Positions 1-12,357 of a stretch of DNA of 64,000 bases are shown piece by piece. Source of the DNA: Hericium rajendrae (lineage: Eukaryota > Basidiomycota > Agaricomycetes > Russulales > Hericiaceae). The DNA lies in contig CM065885.1 of the NCBI GenBank assembly GCA_033439255.1, positions 2,294,001 through 2,358,000 of the forward strand. Direction: 5' to 3'. The position numbers and the translations under genes are program-made. The notes beneath the pieces are model-generated. The model ran no database searches, was not told where the DNA came from, and saw nothing but the letters and a program-made list of their open reading frames with translations. How positions within the stretch are numbered: position 1 is the stretch's first letter; each line of letters starts with the position of its first letter.

Positions 1-53
1 AAGGACAAGAAAGCTATGAGGGTAACATATCTAATATAAGATCATAAGCAAAT

Positions 54-1789
54 TTAACTAACACCAAAGACCTGACGACGATCAGCAACAAGATCATCAT
101 ACTTGGAAAAAAAGTTCAAACACTTCCGTCGACGTGCATCCTTTGGTCCATCAATTTGCTCCTTCTGAGCTGCAGTAAGGTCCTTTACTGGACGATAGCC
201 ACAGCGCACCCACTGGATCAATGGGCCAGGACAATATTGAGTAAAAGAATATCTAGTCTCCCCTGGTTGGATTGCTGTGTTTCCGTGCCGTACACAAGCA
301 GATGGAACTAGGATGGAGGATCCAGGGGGGAACTCTATGGCGAAGCCAAGGTCCCAAAAAATAAAATGGCCACCCTGTTTGGGATCGTAGTCACCGAGAG
401 CAGTAATCTGACAGAATCCATAAGGAACATTGCGAGATATCCGCGTGTATAACAGTGCAGGCTTGCGGGCCCAGATTGAAGTTGGCAGATGGAAAAATAC
501 TGCCTTCATATAACAGATGAAGGCCGTAACGTTGGTAGAGTGGCTCCAAGTTATCTGCATAATGTTTGTAGACCTTGGGGGCGCAATAGGCCAGGGATGC
601 TAACAAGTATGCTGAATTAGATGTGAGAAATGTGATATATTGGATGAAACACACCACTTCCGAAGCTGGCTATCCGCGACAAAGATGGACTCTTGACAAG
701 ACGATCAATGATCTCTTGATTCTTGGGGGTGTTGGCACGATATCCTGGTTCCTGTATGCTATCAGCACCGAGCTTCTGCGTCGCATGCAAGGGGCTCACC
801 TTTTTATTCTTCCACCCCGAGTGCGTGACACCTGCAACTAGAGCAGGGAATTGACCGCGCTTGGATTGTCCTCCTGACTTGAAGTCCCCATCATGACGGG
901 CCTGTTCTAGCTCTCGTTTCGCGTCTTCAATGACAGCGGGCCAGTCGGGATCATCTGGCTGGCCTAAGAGGTATGAGATGCCGAACTTCTCGAGGTCCCG
1001 CACCATGCGCCTTGACCTAAGACATGTATGATGTGAGTTTCGGTATGAAAGCAAGTAAATCGTACACTCACCTGCCATCCCACGGCTTAATTTCCAAGCC
1101 TAGAGCCACCAGCTGTTGGACAGTGAGTACCTCTTCGCCACGTTCCTGCGGCGTGGCCACATAAGTGTTTTGCGTCACGGGGAACTGGCTTGCTGAGGCC
1201 GCGACATCGATAACTTCCGGCGGTCCATGCTTTCTGCACATGTCGGCCTTTGGCTTGTAGCCAAATGGCCCCTTTTCGCCCGCCATCGAGCAGCTGTCCC
1301 GGCCTTGCTGGCATCCGTGGTAGGTTTCCTGGTTCTCATCTCAGGCTTGTCTTGCGGCGCGACCATATCCTTGCCGTCTGGTGAATTGTCATCAACATGC
1401 CCTGCGGCAGCGACTGGGTTGTCAGATAAATGGGTGTCGGCAGGGGGTGCACGTCCAGGGGAATCAGGGTAAGCGGCCAGCTCATCAGAAAGACATGCGG
1501 GTGATGGCGAAGGCCTGTTAGCAGAGGATGCGGGCAACGCAGGACCCCCGCGGGGTAGGGACAGAGGCCAGGGGGACGGCGCCGAGCTAAACTGCATGTA
1601 GGCGTAAAGCAAAGTAGGCTGATCGTCGTCGAGGTGGGGCGCAGGCTCATCCGGGCTGGAGGAGCTGTGGCTGTTAGGAGTGGCTTCCTGGATGTCGACG
1701 GTGGAGACCTCGTCAGCACATGCTTCTTCCACGTCCAGCGCACGATTAAGGAGGGGCCAAATCGCAACTTGGGTTTGAATTGAATCCAT
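54..1789 (-). pseudogene. TET/JBP-like 2-oxoglutarate/Fe(II) dioxygenase, left-arm copy
   Basis: A four-exon gene (about 1,789-1,072, 1,016-800, 751 to about 650, and 611-54) separated by short GT-AG introns. The C-terminal exon holds a jelly-roll dioxygenase core: an HAD iron-binding motif (VIHADIS), then GGHFIFWDL, then VRHGNTAIQPGETRYSFTQY, which supplies the distal His and the Arg that binds 2-oxoglutarate. Such proteins are the mushroom TET/JBP-like group, predicted to oxidise methylated bases and known to expand alongside transposons. The N-terminal exon is long, Pro/Ser-rich and disordered. This copy lacks 22 bp near the end of exon 1 compared with the right arm, which shifts the frame. 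Both copies share a one-base frame change just after the HAD motif, so the lesion predates the duplication. The family call is by motif and not by alignment. Confidence 0.7.
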
Positions 1790-2035
1790 TCTGTGCGCGG
1801 ACGCGTGGTGCCGGAAAGACCGTGAGTCAGAGGCGAGGATTCAGAGCGTGAAGCCTACCCGTGAAGCTGCTTCAAGTGGATGTGAGTGACTTTCAGTAAG
1901 GACCTGTGGGCAAGTGGTTAGGAAAGGCGTAGTCCCCCGATAACGTGAATCCGTGGGCGGGGCGTTGAATGGATCCACGCAGCCATCATCGGCTCGCTGC
2001 CCTGCGCAGCAAGACCCGCGTGCGCTGCCCTGCTC

Positions 2036-2465
2036 GACGATCTCTTCGGGGCCTGGCGAGACCTGTCCAAGCGTCAAGCGGGGTGGGGACTCGGACCCCC
2101 GGGCGCGCTCTGAATGGGTCGACGTGGCCATCGTCGTTGTCGATTGGCCATGTCGCGACGCGATGCCCGCGCGCGCCGTCCTGCTCGATGATCTCTTCGG
2201 GGCCTGGCGAGACCCGTCCAAGCGTCGAGCGGGGTGGGGACTCGGACCCCCGGGCGCGCTCTGAATGGGTCGACGCGGCCATCGTCGTCGTCGATTGGCC
2301 GTGTCGCGACGCGACGCCCGCACGCGCCGTCCTGCTCGACGATCTCTTCGGGGCCTGGCGAGACCCATCCAAGCGTCGAACTGGGCGAGGAGTCGGACCA
2401 CCGGGGCGCACGAGCTCGCTGCAGCACCCCTATCCGCCATCCCGCCTGACGATCTCTTCGGGGCC
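2036..2465. repeat. 151-bp tandem repeat, left arm (three units plus partial)
   Basis: The phrase GATCTCTTCGGGGCC recurs at about 2,039, 2,190 and 2,341 (period 151) and again at about 2,450. Each unit also contains TGGGTCGACG and a GTCGTCGTCG tract. The mirrored region in the right arm has one unit fewer. Confidence 0.8.
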
Positions 2466-3287
2466 AGCCCAACAAAGACTCACCTGATTGGCAGGGCCCG
2501 AGCGAGCACCGATTGTCTTGTCGCCGCAGTAGGTCACGCAGAAGGAATGAAAGGAAAGGAGAAAACAAGACAGTTGAGCGAGGGTTATGGGAGTGAAAGA
2601 GACGGGCTGCCGAGGTCGTGGTTGTTTGGGTTGTTGACGGCGGGCATCAGCGTTTTGAATAAACAATCAAGGTCGCTGCGACGCGTCCTAGCGCTAGACG
2701 CGTCAGTCACGTGCTACGCGTCTCGTAGCCTCATTGCGCACTCGCGTTCTGTTGCGGGCATCCACTTGCAAATAATGACATCTCCTCGTGCTCGCACGTC
2801 GGGTGAGTTTCTTCAGGCCACCAGAAAACCACGATTGATATGCTCTAGCCCGTCCATCTCTTCCATCATCTGCCATCATGTCCATCGCGCCCATCTCAGC
2901 CGCGCCCAGCCCACTCGCTGACCCGGCCAAAGCCCATCTGGCGGTGCCGGGGCAGCCCAAGGGCCTGTACAACGCAGAGACATTGTCGCGCTCGGCCAGT
3001 GACACGTCTCTGCGTCGCATCAAGAACCTCCCGGGCTACACAACGCCCATGTTCACGGGAAAGGATGAGCGGCACGCGAAGGTGCAGAACGTTGTAGCTG
3101 CGAAGGTGAGTCATTCGTCGTCATCGGTGAAATAGCCGCCGGCTGTCGTTTCCCAGATCTCATTCTGCCGCTAACACGTTCATTCGCAGGGCTTCATCGA
3201 CATCCCGCGCGAGCTCGTGCCCGATGAGTCGCATGGTAGTGCACCTGGGTATCGACGACACCTACCCCCGCAATGAGTCGACCGAGG

Positions 3288-6200
3288 CGTCCCAGTCACG
3301 AAAAAACATTCTGTCCAGCAAATTGCCGGAGGCACATTGCAATAACTCCAGCAACTGGCCAACTAGCCAGTTGCTGAACATATTATAATTCACACTCACG
3401 AAGCAGCACCGGGGGGTGCCGCAAAAACATATGATATTCCAGAAAAAACATATCGGCCGAGATCGTAAGGATCTCGGCCGTCGTCGCTACTGCTCGTCGC
3501 TCTCGGCTACGTGCTCGCCGGTGCTTCCCTTCGCGCTCGCCGGCGCTTCCCTTCGCGCTCATCGGCGCTTCCTCTCGCACTCGCCGGCGCCTATGGGTCC
3601 GCCCTGTCGCCGCTTCCGCCTACTATTCCCGCTCCCGCCCCACAGCTGCGCACGCGCTGCATGCTCGTTGCGCGCGCTATTCGCCGCATGCCCGCTGCAG
3701 AGCGTACGCGCCACGGTCCAGTCGGCGCAGCGTTATGCGCCAGCTTGCCGCTAGGGCCCGCGCCATCCACTGCGCTGGCCGCGCATCTGCCGCGCGCCGA
3801 CGATGGCTCCCGCGCGGGGGTCGGCATACGCGTGGGGGTGCTAGCGCGCGGGCCACGGGGCTGGGACGCGCTGGCACGGCGGGTGCGATGCTGGGACGCA
3901 CGGCGCACAGCGCAGGAACCCCGCGGCGACACGCGGGGCACGGCGCTGGACGCGCGGGGATGGCATTGGGGCACGCGGGTGGGGTGCTGAACGCGCGGGC
4001 GGGGTGCTGGGATGCGGGCGCCTGGGATGTGTGCTGCGGGGGGGCTGGCACGCGCGGGGGGGGCTTGCTTATGCGCAAGTGCGCGGGCGGTCTTGTGGTG
4101 CGAGGCAGGCGGGCGGGCTGGCGGGAATTCGCATGCTGAGCGGGCGGGCGGCGAGCTGCTGCACACACCCGGGTGCTGGGGTGCGGTACTGGCACATGCG
4201 CGTGGACTCGGACGTGGCGCGCGGGCTGGAAATGGGCACGGGGCCTCAACGACACGCGGTCGTTGTCATTGCGCACGCGCGAGAGAAGACGGGGCTGCGC
4301 GGGCAGGGGCGCTGGTGCGCGGTCCAGGCATTGAGACGCACGCGAATTGCTGATGCGTGCGTGTGATCTGCTGGCCTGGACGCGCACGAACGCGGAGGGC
4401 GGTCACAGCAGCACTTGCGCGCGTGCTGGCGAGGTCGGGCGCGCGTTTGCGAGCGCGGGAGGTGGGAGATAGTGAAGTGGGGGTAGGCGTCGTCGTGTGG
4501 CCGTTCATGCCACGTCAGCGTGTTCGAGGCCTGAGAAAAGAAGAGATAGTCAGTATAACACGTAGAGACATACGTAGAAACGAAAGACTTACAGATTCGA
4601 GGGCTATTGAGCCCTAGCTCGTCCCCGTTTGATCATGGGAGGAGGAGGAAAAGGTATGGCTCAGCCACGAGCACTGTGGCACCGATTCGGCAATTGCCGA
4701 ACAGGGCACCGAACGAGGCTGGCCAAAATTCGAACACGAGTTTCAAGGCAAATAAATTCGAGTTTATTCTACAAATAATAGAGTAGCTGTAGATACAATT
4801 AAATGATGTATATACAAAGTTCTGTACGAATAGAATGAACTAGAAGTGTTCTGTGTGCGAAGCACTGATAAGCACGTCTAAAATGGACGGCGCTTGTCAA
4901 TGTGCCAAACGCGTCAAGCTCGAATCGACGTCTCGGGCACACCGGACATCAGATTCGAGTCGCGTTTTTGTAGCGCATCTTCTCTCACCCCTCTATCGGC
5001 ATACGGTCTTACATTTGGGTATATGTTCTTAGTGTACACTAAATTTACTGTATTTTATACGGACCAAAATCGATAGGATCTCGCTAGATACATTTTTTTG
5101 GGAAGTATTGACTATGTTTTCGAATGTATTTCTGGTCTCAAGCTCTGGAATCACATGAAATAAAATTGATACTTTGTATATACATAAAGGATCATCCTTA
5201 AAAACGTCTCGCTGAAGCCGATATGTAGAAAGTCAGGTACTCAAGCTTTTACTGTGCAAAGTCGGGCCTAGGGTTACTGTAGGGTTACATTAATTTGCTA
5301 GTTCTGGCTCGGAATTTTGTTCTATTCTCTAGATTTTTCACAGACATGTTTCATTATTCTATATCTACGTGTTCAAGACTTAATTCCAGTTCAAAGTTCC
5401 GCGGAATGTGTGTCCGCGCGTTCCTCTCTTCGAACGTCGGGCATTTCGGCCCTGTCTCGGCAATGTCCGAGCCGCGCCACAGCACGCACGCGGCTCGTCT
5501 CCCATTGCCTCTCCCTGCCTCTCCCTACACCTTGGGTACCCTGTCCTGCCCGCTCGCCCTCCTCCTCGCGCACACGCGCTCCTCCCCGCTTTTCGCGCGT
5601 CGCGTCTCCCTCTCCGCGCTCCTTTCCCCATCCCTCCCACGCATCCGCTGGCCTCCACACGCCCCTCGACCACGCCCCTCGACCACGACCCTCTCGGCCC
5701 CCCAGCAGCCCCCGGCGGCCGTCCGCGCGCATATGCGGACCTCCACACACGCACGGACACGTACCAGACGCGCACAGACGCCTGCCGCGCGGCGGGCAGG
5801 CACGCAAGGCACAGCGAGCCCAGCGCTCGCCCGGGCCATCCAGCACCCCCTCGCGTCGCTCGATGCCGGCGCCGGAGCCTCAACATGCGCACTCGACGCG
5901 TAGCACCCATACCGACCCCGAGACATATGTGCGATGCCCCAGCAACGGCCCGCATGCCCCAGCAACGGCGCGTGGCCCCCAGCACCGCGCTGCATGCGGA
6001 GCACCCACGCCGCATGCCAGCACCCGCGCCGAATGCCCAGCACCCACGCGCAATGCCCCAACAACGGCGCGTGTGCCCAGCAACGGCGCGCGTGCACCCG
6101 CGCACCCCCCACGCCCCGCAGTTTACCCTCACGTTGCAGCAGCGACGACATCGGCAACGCCAACGGCGCTGACGATGCGTGTCGCAGCAATGCGCGCGCG

Positions 6201-6596
6201 GGATCAAACGGTGGGGGCGAGGAGCGGCGGCGAGAGGCGGGCACGTGTGTAGCCGAGGCGGGAGGTGCGCGGCGCGCGGCGCGCGGATTCGCGTAGCCGA
6301 AGTCGGGGGCGCTGCGCGTAGCCGAGGCGGGAGGTGGTGCCGAGCAGGGGCGGAACGGTGCCGAGGTGGGGCAGAACGGTGCCGAGGTGGGGCAGGCACG
6401 GAGCCTAGCCGAGCCGATGTAGTAAGCGTGCGGTTAGCATTAGTGTACGGCCCGGTAAGCGGCCCCGAGCTGTATTATAGTACGAGTGCATAATAATGAG
6501 TATGGTAAGTTGCTGGCCAGCAAGTTGCTGAGTGTATTGGAATGCACTCCCGGCAATTTGCTGGTCCATAAAATTATTCAAGGGCTGGTACTGGTG
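3288..6596. mobile_element. 3.3-kb TIR element inserted in the left arm only
   Basis: Flanked by the direct repeat GTCGACCGAGG (3,277-3,287 and 6,597-6,607), which occurs once in the right arm. The ends share an inverted subterminal stretch, CCAGCAAATTGCCGG, followed by CATT.CAATA and CAGCAACT motifs. A 10-11 bp target duplication suggests a Mutator-like element, but no transposase is visible. Two very GC-rich low-complexity blocks (about 3,480-4,460 and 5,400-6,420) flank an AT-rich core (about 4,600-5,390). The long open frames in the GC-rich parts occur on both strands and are not credible genes. Confidence 0.8.
3454..3480. repeat. Hairpin inside the 3.3-kb insertion
   Basis: CGGCCGAGATC and GATCTCGGCCG form a perfect 11-bp stem around the loop GTAAG. 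Confidence 0.75.
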
Positions 6597-7365
6597 GTCG
6601 ACCGAGGTCATCTCCGACCACATCCTCGCGCTCTTCGGCGCGAAGGTCCTCGCCTACGCGAAGCACGATCCCTCACAGCTCCTCTTCGATCTCGAGCGCA
6701 TTGATAAGAAGAAAGGCACGACGTTCATCCACACATCCCAGCCCGGTCTCACGCGCACGACCAGCTCCGGGCCTGGCGCGACCTGCGAGACGTGGTGCGT
6801 TTCTTGTCTCCATTCTAACGTACTCGTGTCGTTCCGCCCATCAGGATCGACACGATGTTCCTCGACGGCGCGATGCCCGAGAACTGCTACCGCCTGGACA
6901 CCTTCTGCTCCACAGGCTCCATCTCCGCAACGGCACCGCTCACGGACCAGGAACCGTATGATCGCATCCGCCGCACCGTGCCGAACAAGCACAAGGTGCA
7001 GGTGCTCGAGAGCTCCTTGATCTTCAACAAGTGCGTCTCTCGTTCTCTTCTTCGTTTGCGTCCGGCACTAACGTGGCTGCATAGGCACATCCTGAAGACG
7101 AACATCCACTAACCGACGCAAGTCGCGTTGTCCTTCTGCCTCGCACCTGATTAAGGATTGCCTGCCTTCGATCGAGTGCCCAGTCAAGCTGTCCGGATTG
7201 TTCTTCGTGATCGGTGCGTCACGCAGACGGGCTTCTTGCTTGCTTCATGACTGATGAGCATGGTGGGGATGCAGGCAACGAGTTCCGCAGGTTCCACATC
7301 TGCTTCTGGGATGTCGCGCGCGGTGGAATCCGGATCGTGCGTTCGCGCGACAAGGAATCAGATCT

Positions 7366-8031
7366 GCTTCGCCCTTCTGCTCCTCACGCGTCAGGTAGGC
7401 ATACGCCGCCCATGAGCTGCACGGCCCCCCCGCCTCGTCTGTGTGCCAGCTCGCACTGCTTCATGCCGAAGCTCCAGCCCATCGCCTGGGAGCCTTCCCC
7501 GCCACGCCGCCTCAAGGCCACGCGCGAGCCGCACGGCGGGCTTCGCATCGTCGTACGACCCTGTGCTCGACATCGAGGTGCCTGCGCTCGTCATCAACCC
7601 TACCAACTGCGCGTCGCCGTCAAGACTCGTCGCGGCAGTACGTCACAGCGCATTCTTCCGCGATGACCACCCCGCACGTCACTACCCCCGCAGCACCGAA
7701 CGCCCGCCACTGGAAGCAGCGGCACCATGTCGACCCCCACGGCTGTCGACGTCGACACACCAACACCACCAACGGGACGAAGAGTGGGCGGCGGAGGTGG
7801 TGGGCAGCGCAACAGGCATAACGGGCCGGTGATCATGCTGGAGAGCGGGCCAGGGCAGCGGCAGCAGTGCAGTACCGTCTGTCAGCGCGCGCATGACCTG
7901 GACGCCGAATGCGGCACGCAGCTCCTCACACATCTACGGATGTTTGGGGGGAGCATGCATACCTCCGCATTTGCGACATCCACGTTGGACCTTGCGCCGC
8001 CTGTGTTGACCATGCGGTCTCTTTCCACCAA
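7366..8031. other. Unassigned stretch of E, left arm
   Basis: Follows the glutamate dehydrogenase fragment. It contains short open frames on both strands (for example SSYDPVLDIEVPALVI near 7,560) that may be another captured gene piece, but I recognise no family. The right-arm mirror is 36,549-37,207, with many CpG transitions between the two. Confidence 0.4.
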
Positions 8032-9349
8032 TTAAATACCTATCTCTGGGCACGCCGCCCACATACGCCTCGTATGTCTAGACAAGCTGCTCACACTGAG
8101 CGCAACACGCGTCGACTTCTTAGTAAACACGTAGAACTCATCGTACTCGACTTGAAAATAATGCATGTCTTGGGATATATGACATGGCTCATGTTTCCAG
8201 CAAATGAACGTGATGTGGAAAGCGGGGAAGGAGAGGTATTGAGATGAGGAGGATCCCTTCATGTAGATGAAGTTGTACCTTGCTGGATGGAATGGCCACG
8301 CAATGAGTTGCCAGCTCGAATGACCAGGTCAGAAACCCTGTAAGATTGAATTTAATCAGGTAGCTAAAGGTGTATGCCAACAGGACGTCGATGCTCACCT
8401 TCATTCCACCGACATCCGGGCAGCAGCTCCCAAGCATCCACATTCACATGCAACACCTGATTCCTTTTCCGATGGATCTGAATCTTATCCAGCTCCCAGG
8501 TCTTGCCATCTTTCAGCGGCGGCAAGGGGATTCGGATGATCCGATGGCCGTTCTCTGTTCGCTCATCTGCCGCCTGCCAGAGCGAACGCGTGCGGGACAT
8601 CTGGGCTGCTTCGCCGACACATGTCACATTCCCCACGTTGAGGTCATGTCCTACATGCTCTGACTCTGAAGCCGGCTTTGAGATGTGTGTCATGTGGTCC
8701 GGGGACTATCTGTGAAAAAAGCTGCTTGAGTAGATAGGACTGAGACTGCGAAGATCACATACTTTGGGCAGATCAAGGATCCTGGTGGACCAGTGAAGTG
8801 AACCGCGGCAGCTGGTGCAGGTTGTACCAGGCAGGTAGAAGGAGAAAGGTGAGAAGACGTAGCGGGAGGAATAGCAACTCCCTGATGCAGATGTGTGATA
8901 ATGAAGTCAAAGGGGAAGGTACGTACACGAGGCGTGCTGTGGGTCCACCCCGCTGCTTGCCGTGCTTCTCTCGGACCAAACATGCCCCCAACATCAAGCA
9001 GATCATTGACTTTGGTACCATAAGTATGCCGGTATGTACGTACGTACGAGCGCAACACTTAATACCATATGCTCAAGCCGACTTGTCCTCGATACAGCGG
9101 GATATCGCCCACATGAGACCATGTGAGTTTCCCTTTGAGTTACATCAGGCGAGAACACCACATTCCACAGGGCATCACCTTGATACCACCCTCTCCGGCA
9201 GACCAAAGGTGGTCGACAGAGAGGAGGGACTGATGCGAACGCCCTTGCATATGGCAATTTAGCGGTCGTTTCCATGAAAAGAGGGGCCCCTGCGTCACCG
9301 TGAGATCTAGTGAGTCCGCCTGACGTCGTACAATGGCCAAACAGCTCAC
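8032..9349 (-). CDS. Accessory gene 2 of E, left arm (unrecognised, multi-exon, limits uncertain)
   Basis: Coding-like exons run on the minus strand. One has NVTCVGEAAQMSRTRSLW, RIIRIPLPPLKDGKTWELDK and HVNVDAWELLPGCRWNE, followed by a clear GT-AG intron. A C-terminal exon has FICWKHEPCHISQDMHYF and VEYDEFYVFTKKS before the stop at 8,032. An upstream part reads VNDLLDVGGMFGP. I do not recognise a family. The exon order between 9,349 and 8,690 is unresolved. In the right arm the retroelement inserted into this gene. It is divergent from accessory gene 1, which starts about 500 bp away on the other strand. Confidence 0.45.
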
Positions 9350-9434
9350 CTAGACTGCATCAAATATATTTGTTGCTGCATATGCATAAATGCCAACCAG
9401 ATAATATGCCCAACGGCAGTTAGACTCATACTTG

Positions 9435-9600
9435 CTAGTCTACCTCAATCTCACGGTGTTTCTTGACTTCTTCGGTCATGTCTTGATGGATTGTGCGGCC
9501 ATCTCCAAGATGCAATGCCACGAACCAGGGATGCATCGGAGAACAGCCCGTGCAGCGGTTGTGACATTTGGGACTGGGTGAGCCTCGTCCTCATCTGTCC
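9435..9600 (-). other. Possible small Cys-rich exon, left arm
   Basis: One frame reads KCHNRCTGCSPMHPWFVALH then GDGRTIHQDMTEEVKKHR and a stop. The clustered Cys and the charged tail look coding, but no start or upstream exon could be fixed, and other frames are also open. The mirror is 15,965-16,131. Confidence 0.3.
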
Positions 9601-9862
9601 TGCCACGCAGACCTTCGATGAGTTGTGCGGGACAGGAATCTTGGTTTGGACAGTTTCTCTTGCCTCAAGCCCTCGTCGCAGAGGCAAGCAGATTAATTCC
9701 AGAATATGATAGTCCTATCCTGTTTCCTTCGAACTACTTTGTAGCTCCACCGGGACCCGCCCAGCAGAAACATGAACAAACAGACAGCGGATGCCAACTG
9801 GTGCCTCGTGCGCACAATTTTTCTCATCCACTAGACGAGCTTCCTCTCGCTCTATCACCTCC

Positions 9863-12357
9863 AATGGATCAAGAGAACATGAGCGAACTATGGGGCAAAC
9901 CAAGGCCTTCTGCTCTCCGCGATGCCTCGCCTGCTCTCCATCTTCCTCCACGTTTCTATCCACCGTGCGGACGATCGCCGCTGCTTGACGTTGACTTGGG
10001 TGTGATGGGAAGAACCACCCAATTCCACGGGAATGGGGGATCTGCTCCACCGCAATTTTCATCCATGCAATTCGAGACCCCATCTAGGTCTATGGTAGTG
10101 TCTTCAGTTTATTTCTCAGCCATCCCTTTGCTGATTCAAAATTTGACAGACTCCTGCATCTGGTCCAGAAGCCCGTAGCTTCTATCTCCTGGCTGAAGCT
10201 AGTCACGCCGACCTGGTTTATAGCCGCAACGTGCACTACGGCGGGCTGCTCGAAGATAAGCAAAGTCTGGAAAAGGCGTTGGCTGCTGCAACTGCGCAGA
10301 ACGAAGCATTAAGGTGAGTCTTCGAGCTCCTTATCGACATCTAGTCTACATGCTGTCCCCTACCAGGCTTGCCCTCCAGATGTCTGGGACCCGCATCAAA
10401 AGTGAATCCCCTTCGACCTTGTCACTCGACTCGAACAACGCTCTCGGCGCCAACCCCTCCAGCAGCCCCAGCGCATCACTAACCAAACTTGAGCGGCAGC
10501 CCGTGCTTGACCGCGCTGATTATCCTCACGTCAACTTTTGGACAAAACAGAGTTGGAACGAGGTGGAGAAGACAAGGAAGAACGCAACCGGCGCTGACTA
10601 TGCGCCGGGTCTGAAGGGTAGCCAGCGTGCATCAGAAGGCGTCAACGTCAAAGCAAGGTATATTGAGGACCAGCGAGGGATACAGATCAATGGTCACCGA
10701 GCTGCAGACATGCGACGGACGATGCGGAGTATTTGGGAACAATTGTTGAGTGCCAGCCTGGCGCCATCCACGTGGCGCCGAGCTAACTACAATTCTCATG
10801 AGTTCTACCTGATCGAGATGGCCCGCAACTTCCCAGAGCTCCGTTTATGCGAGCACGACTGGAAGGCAGACCAACTGGCTACGGACAATTATCCGTCCTG
10901 GTGGAAAAGTCGCCATGCTCGCAACAGTCATTCATCAATATTGGATGACTCGGACTCTGATGGCGAGGACTCGGACATGGGTGATCTGCCGGATGGTGAA
11001 GTCAGTGACAGCAAGAAGCGACGCAAGCGTGCAAAATCGGTAACCACCCTGAAAAAGAAACGGGCCAAGTCAGCCGCACCTGCGGTAGTGGTCGGCCCAC
11101 TTCCACCATCGCCAGGATCCGAGGAGCCCACGGTAATGGCCTCGAGCCCAACTTCGCCCGCATCGCCGGTGCCCATGAACTTGGATATCATGCTCGTAAG
11201 TGCTTCATCACATCCTTTGTGCCTGCTACAAGGACTAATGTTTGCATATCTCTGCCATCTGCAGCCGAATGATCCAACGTGCGTGTTGGTTCTCCCATTT
11301 CAGCTAATACTAACTGCTTGTTTGCCAACAGCGCAGGTATCTGCATTGAACCCAATGTACCAGCCATGTCCCCTGCTCCTGGTGACGACTCAGATGCGAC
11401 TCGCAATCAGATCAGCCCCGAACAGGCCACTGAAGTGGTAAGTCTACGTAGTGACAACTTTGGTGCAGAAGCTGATGATCTCCTCTGGCCCTGCCGCACG
11501 GTTTTGCCCTCCGTATACAGCACGCCCCAGCGGTGACTCAGGCTGGAACTGGTGAATTTAATTTCACGGACTCACTCAAAAACTTTCTAATAAGCTTTTT
11601 GATCCAACCAGATCCAAACGGCCATTCCGCCGGTGAGCGCCCTGCCGATGGTGGCCAGGAGGACACGACTAGAAGTGAGGATGCTGCTGCAGGAGTTGGC
11701 CGTGATACCGTGGCTGTTGGGCTGGCCCTCGACGTGGGTACCGGTGCCGGCACGAACACCAGCATTGGAGACAAGAGTGCGGTTGGGCCCGAGCAAATAC
11801 GACGTCGAGAAAATATAGGTGCGTACCTTGCTTGTTCAGGTACCCAGTCTCACAGTTGGTTGAACAAATAAACTCAACAGCCAACGTCCCTCGAACGATG
11901 AACTGGCTGCAGGTAGCAGCGGTGTTCAACAGCAGCAGGAAAAGGTCGGCGGCGGCCGTTCCTACGGCATGCGTATCGATCCAAATGCCATCGACACATT
12001 GTCAGTTCTTGACTCCACTGCTTCGAACAGTAACTGACTGCATTTTCGTTGCAGCCACCTTTGTGCTAGGGAATGGAAGGACACCGTTGACCCGAAGGGA
12101 CTCAAAAGCAAGTTCAACAAGTATTGGGTCAAACTTCCCGTCCACAAGCGCAAGGTGAGCTCTTCGCTGGCGTTCAGGTGTTTGCTCGGTCCATGAATGA
12201 GAATCTAACATGTGGTCGACAGAAATTTGAGGCAATGGAGGCAGAACTGGTGCGTATCATTTTCGTCATTATACATAGTGATCCCTATTCTAATTTGGAT
12301 GCTGGTCGCTTCTAGAGAGCGAAATCTATGGCAACAGTAGTCGAAAGTGCCAACTAA
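9863..12357 (+). CDS. Accessory gene 1 of E, left arm (unrecognised, multi-exon)
   Basis: Starts MDQENMSELWGKPRPSALR. Good introns include 10,094-10,148 and 10,314-10,366, with further short introns near 11,193, 11,279, 11,440, 11,820, 12,000, 12,155 and 12,250. The middle exon has ADYPHVNFWTKQSWNEVEK, MRSIWEQLLSASLAPSTWRR, YLIEMARNFPELRLCEHDWK, an acidic run (DDSDSDGEDSD) and a Lys/Arg-rich run (KKRRKRAKSVTTLKKKRAK). The end reads RSYGMRIDPNAIDTL, then KSKFNKYWVKLPVHKRK, and stops at 12,357. The acidic and basic blocks suggest a nuclear or DNA-binding role, but the family is not one I recognise. One C is missing near 11,890 compared with the right arm, so this copy is frameshifted before its last exons. 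Confidence 0.6.

Larger units (their letters stand above)
2878..7365 (+). pseudogene. Captured NAD-specific glutamate dehydrogenase fragment, left arm (interrupted by a 3.3-kb insertion)
   Basis: Starts with MSIAPISAAPSP and reads GLYNAET, KNLPGYTTP, GFIDIPRELVPDES, VVHLGIDDTYPRNESTEV, YAKHDPSQLLFDLE, ATCET and MFLDGAMPENCYRLDTF. It then jumps to PNKHKVQVLESSLIFNKHIL, VALSF, LPSIECPVKL, GLFFVIG, NEFRRFHICFWDVARGGIRI and VRSRDKE. These match the fungal NAD-dependent glutamate dehydrogenase family (yeast Gdh2), which deaminates glutamate to 2-oxoglutarate. Introns are retained at 3,106-3,189, 6,794-6,844, 7,031-7,084 and about 7,211-7,274, so the piece was copied as genomic DNA. A large central part is missing after STGSISATA, stop codons interrupt the part after KTNIH, and the gene ends soon after RSRDKE. 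A 3,309-bp element sits inside exon 2. Confidence 0.85.

Noticed and set aside
3591-6400. Long open frames of 100-340 codons in the GC-rich parts of the 3.3-kb insertion
   Set aside because: Open frames occur in several frames on both strands, with Arg/Pro/Ala-only composition and no recognisable motif. High GC removes stop codons.
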